From the NCBI RefSeq assembly GCF_963576545.1, contig NC_083644.1:23945893-24009892 (forward strand): 64,000 nucleotides of DNA. The letters are read 5' to 3'. The position numbers and the translations under genes were made by a program. The stretch comes from Limanda limanda. Lineage: Eukaryota > Chordata > Actinopteri > Pleuronectiformes > Pleuronectidae. The notes beneath the pieces were generated by a model. That model had not been told where the DNA came from and ran no database searches. It worked only from the letters and a program-made list of their open reading frames with translations. This document shows positions 44,601-52,698 of the stretch, piece by piece; position 1 is the stretch's first letter, and each line of letters opens with the position of its first letter.

Positions 44601-45948
44601 TTCACCTCCTCGTGCCATTAATACATGCTAAGTTTAAAGCTGATGAGATGAACAGTTTGTTAGATGTTTTTGGAATTAGGAGGTTTGTGTTATAAAGTTT
44701 TCATCTCCAGCCTACAGAGCAGCAAGACACCTGAATGCAGTTTTCAACAGGGACATTTCCTTTGACTGAGCTTAAAAATTTATTAACATTCATGTATAGA
44801 GCCGGGTTGTTTTTATCTACACCTAAAATTAATCCAGACATTTTTGCAGCGAGATATACCAGAAGAAGGCCCCAGGAAATAAACTGTCTCCGGCCACTCC
44901 ACTGCCAGGCAAAAATGGGAACCCCACTTTCGCTGCTGTAGCTGCTGGTTATGACAAAAGCCCAGGTGAATATGCAACAGTTGACACTTGAGAGAGTACG
45001 CCTTCTTCTTACACTGTTATTGTTTCTTATATTCGAGAGAGGTAATAATTAAATTGTATCGTCAGGCGGTTCTGGCCCAGGTAAAACTGACAGCCATGGA
45101 AAGTGTTTGCCACACATGACATCAGTGGAAAGTGACAGCTCTGACAGGTAACGTGAGACTTGTATATATGTATGATATACATCCACACATGACACCCGAA
45201 CCCAATCCCAGCTGAATATATGTATTTACTCCCACAGCTCTGGATTATGGAGTCCCATTGACACAGCGAGCAGTCCAAACTATTCGGTCAACTCTTTCTC
45301 TGCTTTTGGACCCAACAACTCCTTCAACCTGTCAGGAGGTATTCCGTGTGGCCCACAGACCAATAACAAACACAAAGATGAATGCAGGGTCACTGTTTAA
45401 GCAGTGTATGCTTGACTGGCTGCTCTAACTGTGTTGTTTTGTTTTTAGTTTTCAGTGGAATGAATCTCCAAAAATCATCTGAGCCTCAGCAAACCTGGCC
45501 CGAGATGACCCCTATAAACTCGTCCATCTGGGACATACCAAACACTGACTCTCTGCACTCCTGGCCCAGCAGCTCCAACTCACCCACTGCCCCCACTGCA
45601 GTAAGAGCCCTTATTTAGTGTTAATGCAGCTCACATATCCACATCCTGTTCATGCTACTATAATGATGTTTTGTTTTTTAGTCGCTCCTGGGAAACAGCC
45701 GCAGTCCCTGGTCCACGACCACGCCCTTCGGCAGCTCCATTTGGTCAACAAGCGCAGATTCAGCCTTACACCCTTTTCCTCCCACTACCAACACCACAAC
45801 TCTGACTGATCTGGTCAACAGCTCCGCCCCGTCGCCACCAGCCTCCACTGAGATGAGTCGCACCTACAACCCGTGGAGCATGTGGCGCCCAACCCTGAGC
45901 AGGCGTAGCTCCGAACCCTGGCCTAGCTCCTCTGACAACGGCAATTAA
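20616..45948 (+). CDS. tmem131: transmembrane protein 131
   Basis: ER/Golgi-associated single-pass protein. In animals its lumenal PapD-like region binds procollagen and its cytosolic tail binds TRAPPC8 for collagen export (family knowledge). 41 coding exons, 5367 nt, 1788 residues: 20616-20739, 23268-23329, 23448-23488, 25901-25969, 27180-27300, 30097-30213, 30302-30424, 30546-30626, 30725-30875, 31316-31372, 31469-31530, 31618-31726, 32511-32619, 32711-32864, 32969-33139, 33691-33801, 34977-35111, 35404-35508, 35601-35687, 35819-35971, 36064-36139, 37079-37193, 37316-37454, 37552-37661, 37740-37812, 37928-38076, 38183-38325, 39250-39436, 41342-41527, 41643-41798, 42783-43222, 43326-43510, 43611-43741, 43823-43941, 44030-44185, 44280-44421, 44850-44965, 45066-45147, 45238-45338, 45449-45600, 45682-45948. 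A signal-like hydrophobic stretch is at 21-33. The start of the lumenal region reads [19 protein letters not shown]. The membrane helix is about 1098-1119, followed by a basic/Ser-rich tail ending near [20 protein letters not shown]. The 20616 ATG has the better context (A at -3, G at +4). Intact; one GC-AG intron after 41527. Confidence 0.97.
20740..23267 (+). other. tmem131: tmem131 intron 1
   Basis: 2.5 kb between the signal-peptide exon and the second exon. No exon-like or repeat structure recognised. First introns often hold regulatory DNA, but nothing specific can be pointed to. Confidence 0.6.
23489..25900 (+). other. tmem131: tmem131 intron 3
   Basis: 2.4 kb. An open frame at 23833-24153 has no recognisable family and no splice support. 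A stretch around 24950-25100 contains a TAATCC homeodomain-type site, seen by eye only. Confidence 0.5.
28300..28437 (-). repeat. fish interspersed repeat, reverse copy (AAATGGTAAATGG ... CATTCACCCATTAACAG)
   Basis: Starts with AAATGGTAAATGG, then TATAGCCC, then AAAGCACTTTATAGTAC, then CATTCACCCATTAACAG. This is the reverse complement order of the repeat family at 15361-15580. Lies in tmem131 intron 5. Confidence 0.65.
29323..29480 (+). repeat. interspersed repeat, copy A (CCCTGGGATAGG ... GCTGCTGTGACGTAA)
   Basis: Shares ordered blocks with 60640-60790: AATCCTGGGATAGG-like, GGCCG(G/T)GAAGGA, GGAGCCTTTGAAATGGGA-like, and CGCTGTGACGTAAT-like. Two diverged copies of one element; family not named. 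Confidence 0.6.
34000..34790 (+). mobile_element. decayed L2-type LINE 3' end with conserved tail
   Basis: Translates in broken frames to [19 protein letters not shown], then [16 protein letters not shown], followed by [12 protein letters not shown] and [12 protein letters not shown] pieces. These are the C-terminal RT/thumb features of fish L2 LINEs. The tail GTAAGTCGCTTTGGATAAAAG ends in a TGTAATGTAAT run, the usual L2 3' end. Contains stops and shifts, so inactive. Sits in tmem131 intron 16, same strand as the gene. Confidence 0.8.
36140..37078 (+). other. tmem131: tmem131 intron 21
   Basis: 0.9 kb, AT-rich. A GGTGGAGCAGTGGCCTAGAAGG stretch, shortened here to its core GCAGTGGCCTAGAAGG near 36966, resembles the head of common fish short repeats. 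Confidence 0.35.
38326..39249 (+). other. tmem131: tmem131 intron 27
   Basis: 0.9 kb of AT-rich sequence with no feature recognised. Confidence 0.6.
39437..41341 (+). other. tmem131: tmem131 intron 28
   Basis: 1.9 kb of AT-rich sequence with no exon or repeat recognised. Confidence 0.6.
41528..41642 (+). other. tmem131: GC-AG intron in tmem131
   Basis: The exon ends ATGAG and the intron begins GCAAGT and ends TGCAG. Only this join keeps the membrane helix in frame ([12 protein letters not shown]). A GC donor with otherwise strong consensus is typical of the minor GC-AG class. Confidence 0.85.
41799..42782 (+). other. tmem131: tmem131 intron 30
   Basis: 1 kb separating the membrane-helix exon from the large tail exon. 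No feature recognised. Confidence 0.6.
44531..44575. repeat. CT-rich simple repeat
   Basis: Imperfect CTCG/CTCT units in tmem131 intron 36, followed by a short CA run. Confidence 0.85.
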
Positions 45949-46579
45949 ACAGCACTTGAAGGCACTTAACAGAAGCATGTCGTGGATTTCATGTACTCTG
46001 TACGCTGAATCAAATTCTTCTTTTAATCCGAGAATCCCAACAGAAAGCAACGTTACCTGAAATGCTTGGTAGCTTACCAACCCTGCCATTTAGTTTTCTG
46101 CAGTTCTTTTATTCAAGGGGGCAGAAATGCTATGTTTTATTTGGATTTGTTTTAACAGGTGCCCCTGAAATTAAAAATGTTAATGGCATGGTATGCTAAT
46201 GCCAGAGCAGACATTTTGTTGATATAGTAAGGCTGGTAACGCTGCAGAATCTCTAAAGATCAGTATTAATGTTGGAGCCGACATCTTGTTTTAAACCACA
46301 TCTTCTTTTCAAAAATCATTTTGCGTCTTATTGGTTTTCTTATAAAACTCTGTTTGAAAAGTCAAATTCTGATTTTTCTGAATTTAAATCGTTGCACTGG
46401 GCTTTTATTTGGCAGCAGAGATCTTTCATAATCTGACATGTGATTCTTCAGAACAGCAGCAGCCCAGAAAGCTTCATGAAAGTTTATGTTCCCCATTTTA
46501 AAGTGGCCTCGGCCCTGAAACTGTCAAAACCTCCTGTAAGAATACATTGAGTCTGAGGTTTGTATGGTACACCACTTTA

Positions 46580-46585
46580 AATAAA
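46580..46585 (+). other. tmem131: candidate poly(A) signal of tmem131
   Basis: AATAAA about 630 bp after the stop, before a G homopolymer and AT-rich DNA. Confidence 0.6.
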
Positions 46586-47593
46586 GGATTTCAGCAAAAT
46601 AACCAGTTTTTCATATTTCTTATTCCTTTTAAAAAGTGCAACAGCTGGTTTCTTTGGCTGGGGGGGGGGGGGGCAGTGGAACCAAGCTTTTAGAGCAAAA
46701 CTGACATTTTTTACACATTCAGGAATCACACAGCCATTCACCTTATCCATTTGAAGCTGTGTTTGTGTGGTGACATGTTTGGTTTTATTTTGTCATAGAT
46801 ATTTTACATCAACATTGCTTCATGTTCATATTTCCTATTTGTTTTATAATAAAAAACTAAGGCTGGTGTGGAAAGTGCAACTCAGCAGTCAAACACTAGA
46901 GGGCAGAATCAACACAAGTTTTCAGCCCCGATCTTATGTGGTTCTTCATTGAGGCGTGGATATGAAGGCAGTGGTAACATGAATGTTTGTCACGGTTCAC
47001 TGTGTTAGTGTCTGTACTTAAGGTATGTTACTGAAGTGAAGTAAAGCATTACCTGCCATACATATCGCCCATTGACACAGAATCTATAATATTCACTGGT
47101 TTGTGTACATGTAGTGAATCAAAAGCACAGTAATGTCTCATACTGACTAGAAATGTGTCTGTCACAGTCAAACTTACAGAAGAGCCACTCCCCTGCACCA
47201 GAACACTGTTCATACATGAAAACACCGAACCTGAGGAGCGAATACGTCATATACGTCGTATATGTCATCGTTGCATAATGGTTTCTGCTCAGGGTCTGTG
47301 CAATACCTTTTATATACAAACATGTAAAGCATACTGCATGAAGGTATGCATGTATGTGCACATATGTATGCATATATACATTCACTTGCATATATAGACG
47401 TACTGTAGATCAGCATACATAGACTTAAATAATGATGGCATGCAGTACTTTTGTAGAAGAAGAGATGTTTAACTCAGGGAAAAGTGAGTTGTAGTTATTA
47501 CTCTTTTTGTCAATTAAATAGGGATTTAAATAGTGATTGAACTTCTAAAATGTTGCTGTATATCATACATATCACAAATAGGTGTGTATCCGC

Positions 47594-47599
47594 TTTATT
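47594..47599 (-). other. candidate poly(A) signal of the nucleoside hydrolase
   Basis: TTTATT on plus, i.e. AATAAA on minus, 28 bp past the stop codon. Confidence 0.5.
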
Positions 47600-47626
47600 T
47601 ACAAATCTGTATACAAAACAAACAAG

Positions 47627-50322
47627 TTACTTTTCACATGGTTGCCTAAGAGACCCCATTAGTAGCTGACCAAACTTGGCGATATCACACCGAGTCATAA
47701 CAGACACACTGTGACTCTTCTTCAGCGTGTTTGTGCGATCTAGTGCCATCATGCCGCGAGCGATGGAACCCTGCAGCTCCACGCGAACGGGACACTGGAT
47801 GCTCTCCGTCACCACACTGCCGTCGATACAGGCGGCCACCGCGTAGGCGTCATAGGAGACGAAGCACGATCCAAAGTATACGTCTCTCTTGTTCATCAAA
47901 CCCTCTTTGGAGTAGGCCCAGCATTTGGATGTTATCATCTTCATGAAGCGTGCAGCTGGTGCATCCTGGTTGATCAACTCCTCGAAGAAGTCCTGCACGA
48001 GTGAAATCAGGTTAAAGCCAGCAGGGGCGTTGGAACAGGGAAGATAAAGCAGGCAATTGCCTGAAGCGCCTGAGAATGGTTGATTGAGTTAGTCCATAGC
48101 AACATGGAGACTGCTGTGAGACCCTCCTTGAATTCTATGATCAGATACTATTTAAAGAGGCTGCAATAACACCATGGGAGGAAATCCCCTGAAACCTTGT
48201 TCATTCTACACACATTTTTGGCCAGATTAGTCAGTTGCTGTCGAGTTTTGATAATCAACGACAAAGACCCAGATCAACACTCAATTGCCAATCGCTATGT
48301 GTGGACTCATCAACGATCAGAGAGCCTTGCCGATGAATCCTTGACGCATAGCAATCCAACAACTTTGAAAGTTGTGAACTTGACTGAACTTTGGATGTAG
48401 GCCCCTCCAGGTCCCTTTAGCCTGAAGCTCCCTGCTCCTGGAAGTGAGACAGACAGACAGGCTTACTAAGCGCTACACATCTTACCCATGTCAGTGCGTT
48501 CCTGCACGCATATTCCCATGTTGCGATGTGTGTAGGGCAGAGAAACTCTTCGAGAACAATATAGGCCGACTCTGGGTCCATCGCAAAGTTGAACTCTGCA
48601 CACAGTTTCACATTTCCTATTCCTACAAAGCCAAAAGAAACGTATACTTATACCTGCACGTCTGCAAATACAAACACTGTAATCATGTTGTGCTATTACC
48701 TTCCATGTTGCCACCCATAATGTACAGATCTTTGAGCTTCTGGGGAAAGTGTGGATCCAGTCTGACAGCCAGTGCCAGATTAGTGAGCGGGCCGAGGGCG
48801 ACCAAGGAGACCTGTGGAAGGCATGTTTTAGTAGTACACCACCAGCAGAGGGCAGCTGCAGATTACAGGCACACCACAGTGGGGCCTCTCACCTGGTTCT
48901 GGTTTTCAGACACCAGTCTTATCAATGCATTGGCTGCAGGCTCCTTCTGGATTTTCTCCTCCCACTGTGGATCTTTTTCTTCAATCACGTCTCCAAGGCC
49001 GTCACTGCCAAAGTGGTCCGTACTTGAGTTACTGTCTCTGACCAGAGGGACGCCAGAGCCTCGAAACACCGGAATCTGCAGGAAAGAAAGTTCCCATTAG
49101 TGCAGTTTTTACTGGGATTTCTTTGTTGACATACATGATGTTAGACATACTTTAATTATTGGACAGATTAACCCCTACTGTTCATACAACCTTATTATAA
49201 AATGTCACCATGTTTTGATCAACTCACTTTGCTTCCTGAACACTACAGTGACCAAATGGACCATTAAAAGCTTTATAGGTTACTAAGTATCATTCTATTG
49301 TTTATTTACTTGAGTAAATAATTGTCTGACTACAGCTGTTATCTTCCTGTGGTCACTGAAGTGAATGGTCCAGAGCCCTAACACTATAGATGTTTGGGGG
49401 CTGATGAGGACAACGATATTAGGAAATAAAGAAATCTGATATAAATATATGATTCTTAAGATGTCGTTATCAAACCCTTGATAACCCCATCAATTGAGGC
49501 TTTGTATTTGACAGCCCAACCCTAAACTTTTATTATAAATTACTTTAATCAAAAGTAAGCACAAATAAAACCAAATATGTAGAACTTGAATAAGGAAAAT
49601 AAGCCTATTTTTAGACTAAGGGTTATAAATGCACATATTTAAAAAAAATTGTTTCATATTATATACTGATGTGTCTGTAAAGGGCTCAGTTCGGCTGATA
49701 TCGATAACTCTGGTGGTCTGTGGTTGATATTGATGTATAACATCAATACAATACATACTGTGGGCCATGTTGCATTAAGTAAAAGTTTGTCAGCCACACA
49801 TTTGTTCCTGGATCGAAATGCATTAGAAATGCAGGGTCTAGTGCCCCTGAGCAAGGCACCTTACTCCCCCAACATCTGCTCCCCAGGCGCCGTACATGGC
49901 TGCTCACTGCTCTGTGTGTCCTGCACCAGATGGGTTAAAAGCAGAGGTTAAATTTTCCTCCTTGCATGAGTGTGCTTGTGCATGTCTGTGCATGTGTTTG
50001 GGACAAATAAATGTATCTTAATCTTAAAACTGTCAAAATGACCCATGTTTACATTCTCCTGATCCTAGATCTCTATCCCTCCCGTTCAGGTATATAATTA
50101 TTGATCCGACTAAATGTAGTGTGTCTTGAGTGAAAGTACCTCCTCACGCTCACAGACGGAGAGCACCCTCAAAACATTCTGACACACATTGTCGACCGCA
50201 GCGTTTCCAAACACGCAGGTGACGCCGAGGATCTGGAGGTTCGGTGCTACCAGGGCCATCATGATGGCCTGAGCGTCGTCTATGCCGCAGTCGGTGTCGA
50301 TGATCACCAGTTACTTTGCCAT
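47627..50322 (-). CDS. inosine-uridine-preferring nucleoside hydrolase, with in-frame stop at codon 4
   Basis: Family enzyme hydrolysing the N-glycosidic bond of ribonucleosides to base and ribose. Exons in transcript order: 50322-50140, 49075-48893, 48811-48700, 48622-48486, 47992-47627; 981 nt, 327 codons including the final stop. The calcium/catalytic motif DTDCGIDDA is at residues 9-17. Further family features are GNAAVDNVCQNVLRVL, PVFRGSGVPLV, VALGPLTNLALA, IMGGN, and EFNFAMDPESA. The late HD motif of many family members reads YD here (Tyr252-Asp253). The ATG at 50322 follows an acceptor by six bases and reads M-A-K-TAA-L-V-I-I-D. The stop is at 50311-50313; the rest is fully open with good splice sites. 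The next in-frame ATG falls after the aspartate motif, so it would give an inactive protein. Either a young pseudogene, a polymorphism or base error, or non-AUG initiation (CTG/GTG follow directly). Family call is strong; functionality is uncertain. Confidence 0.85.
49813..50028 (+). repeat. fish interspersed repeat (CCCCTGAGCAAGGCACC ... CAAATAAATGTATCTTA)
   Basis: Contains the block TGCCCCTGAGCAAGGCACCT, a CTCCCCAGGCGCCGTACATGG block, and GATGGGTTAAAAGCAGAGG. It ends near AATAAATGTATCTTA. This order is a widespread teleost repeat. Lies in intron 1 of the nucleoside hydrolase. Confidence 0.75.
50311..50313 (-). other. in-frame TAA, codon 4 of the nucleoside hydrolase
   Basis: Minus strand reads ATG GCA AAG TAA CTG GTG ATC ATC GAC. 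A single base change from AAA to TAA is the simplest origin (inference). Confidence 0.9.
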
Positions 50323-50328
50323 GGTTAT

Positions 50329-50609
50329 CTGTAAGATTCAAATTTCAGAAATCTGTCAAAACCGTCTATCGATGAAAGTGAATTATCCCTTCAGAATTTT
50401 CTCCTGTCAAAAATATCACTCTTAAAGCCACGAGTGGTCATAAGGTGTCAGGTACTCGCAGTGACCATCTTCTTCTTCACTGTTTCACCTGAAATGTATC
50501 GAGGAAAACCGCCTAATCAACGTTTCAGCAGCAGTGAAATGGGGTTTAATATAAACCTGTGGTTCTTCAGTTGCTCTAGAGAAAATGAATACAACTATTA
50601 GAACATTTT
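50329..50609 (-). promoter_or_regulatory. 5' flank of the nucleoside hydrolase, possible non-coding exon
   Basis: A minus-strand donor-like CATTTCAG|gtgaaa (exon edge 50489) could end a 5' UTR exon that splices to the acceptor just before the ATG. Weak evidence. Confidence 0.3.
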
Positions 50610-51002
50610 CTTCTGTTGCTCTTCCTCCATCTTCCTCTTCTCCACCTCCTCCCTTTTCCATCTGCTCCTCTTACCATCTTCTGCTCCTCTTTTTTCCTCC
50701 CTTTTTCTTCTCCTCATCCTCATCCTCAACCCTCTTCCACTTCTGTCTTCTTCTCTTCCTCCTCTTCCCTATCTTCGTCTTGTTATAGTCATTCTCCCTC
50801 TTCTTCTCCTCCTCCTTCATGTTTGCCTTCTCCTCCTCTCCTCGTCTTTCTACCTCCTACTTATTCTTCCTCTTCTCCTCCTTTTTCTCCAAATTGTTTA
50901 CGTCTTCCCACTTTTCCTCCTCCTTCTCTCGCTACCCCTTCCCCTTTTACCCCAATTTTTTTGGTCTTTATTATTCTTCCTCTTTCCTCCTCCTCCTCTG
51001 TA
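50610..51002. repeat. polypyrimidine (CTTCCTCC-type) tract
   Basis: About 390 bp that is overwhelmingly C and T on the plus strand, in irregular TCC/TTC units. Long Ser/Phe/Leu/Pro-only open frames over it are low-complexity artefacts. Confidence 0.9.
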
Positions 51003-51539
51003 GCCTACCGCCTCTGTAATACACATGTACACATCTACTGTGACTTCACAGGGTCAAAAGGCCTCCCCTTTGTGAGGAATGAGCGCAGACATATTTTGTG
51101 AGCTTTCATGTATCATATAAAACTTTTGCGATACGATATCAAGTCATCCCAGTGGGGTCAAAGTGACAGAGAGGTGTAATGAACCTGTCACCTGAGACTA
51201 AAGGAGCCTTACCACCTGTTCCCCCGGGTCCCGGTGGATCCCACCTGTTTGAGCTGCCACATGTTGTCAGATCACAGTGTTTACAGTGACACTTACCTCC
51301 CGTCTGAAGTGAAGTTTAAAGAGACTCTGCTGAGACTGCAGGGACTTCTTTGGAACACCAGGATCGGTCCATTGTTTTCGAACAGGGGGGCAAACGGGCT
51401 GAGGAAATGCCGTCCATTTTCTTGATTAAATTTAATTGAACAATAATTCCATTTTCCCGTGTGGACATGTGAATTAAATATTGGGTTTGAAATTGTTTTC
51501 CAGCTTAGTGTTTTCAGCGTCATTACCAGATTAATTTTC

Positions 51540-51805
51540 TAGCACCAGAACACCCCTGCTGGGAGGTCAGAATGGCACGGCCCGGGCGGCGGAGCAGGAA
51601 GTGGGTGTCAGCAGCAGGACGGTGCAGGACCAACATGGAGGAGTTTGAACATTTTCCACGTTCATGTGCAGCGAGCTGAAGGCAAGTGAGGCGAGTTTGA
51701 CGTTTGCCCGGCTCACGGACACTTCCTGTCGTGACACCTCGCTCCTCGTTGCCATGGAGACGTAACAGCTGCACACAGGCTAACCAGCGCACAGCGGCGT
51801 CACAG
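51540..51805 (+). promoter_or_regulatory. bivm: bivm promoter and probable non-coding first exon
   Basis: Local rise in CpG content. A strong donor GTCACAG|gtgagc (exon edge 51805) precedes a second non-coding exon starting 52620. The 5' limit of the exon is not visible. Confidence 0.5.
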
Positions 51806-51869
51806 GTGAGCTGTCTGTTAATGTTCAATAACAATAACAACACCAGCAGCAGGTTGCGTCCTCACTGTG

Positions 51870-52500
51870 GGACATACTGTAGGTTAGAGGTGATGCTGCG
51901 TGGTCCTGTCCTACTCAGCATCATGGCCTCTCGTCCCAGTGCCTGGTGGTGTCACACCATCACAGCGTCAGTGGTACTGAGGCCACCGACGAGACACAGA
52001 CCTTCCCCCTCTGCAGGGAGGACCACTAAGAGCCAGACACTCCCATAGCAACTCTGCAATATGACTACTCATCTGTCATATAACTGTTCACCTGTAATAC
52101 AATATAACTTATCATCTGCACAACTATTTGTGTGCAATATAACTATTTGTGTGCACACAGCGTATTATGTTCCATGTCATGTGCAATATTGCTCATTACT
52201 TCTATCATAACTTACTGCCAGTTTGGTTCAGTTTTTCAAGTTACTTGCAAATTTCTGTCATTTCTATTGTTAATTCTATTAGACACTAGTTCTGCATTTA
52301 CTGTGAATACTGTTCATATATTTATTTTCTATTATAATAAATTCAATATTTTCATTTTGTCTACACTTGTGTTTCTTCGACTTAATTCTATATCGTTTTA
52401 TTCTCTGTATTTTACAGTGTGTTACTGTAACCTCAGAGCAAGCTGGAACAATAAATTACTTGATTAATAGTCTTATTTTATCTTATCTAACATCACTGTA
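51870..52500 (+). mobile_element. possible LINE 3' remnant in bivm 5' intron
   Basis: A stretch near 51940-52050 followed by a long AT-rich, T-rich tail ends GGAACAATAAATTACTTGAT and a TTTTATCTTATCT run. Such tails are typical of fish non-LTR elements. No clear RT reading frame remains, so the call is tentative. Confidence 0.35.
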
Positions 52501-52698
52501 AGTTTAAACAATGATATTCTGGGTTGTGTGTTGAAACCCTGTTGTCACTGCACCACCTCAATATCATCCCTTTAAATCGCTGTGCTGTTTTTTATAAAAG
52601 CCTCTCTTCTCATCCCCAGAAGAGGCCGCTATCACTTCAGCATCACAGTCAGCTCCAGCGGTTTCTCCTGTCCATCATATATTTAAAGTGGCTGTTCA

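Larger units (their letters stand above)
45949..47626. other. tmem131 / nucleoside hydrolase convergent 3' flank
   Basis: tmem131 3' UTR with a canonical AATAAA at 46580-46585. A run of 14 G lies at 46660-46673. Minus-strand AATAAA (TTTATT at 47594-47599) sits only about 30 bp after the nucleoside hydrolase stop. No coding signal. Confidence 0.6.

Noticed and set aside
50585..51101. Ser/Phe/Leu/Pro-rich open frames up to 161 codons
   Set aside because: Low-complexity translation of the polypyrimidine tract in all frames; no splice sites or motifs.
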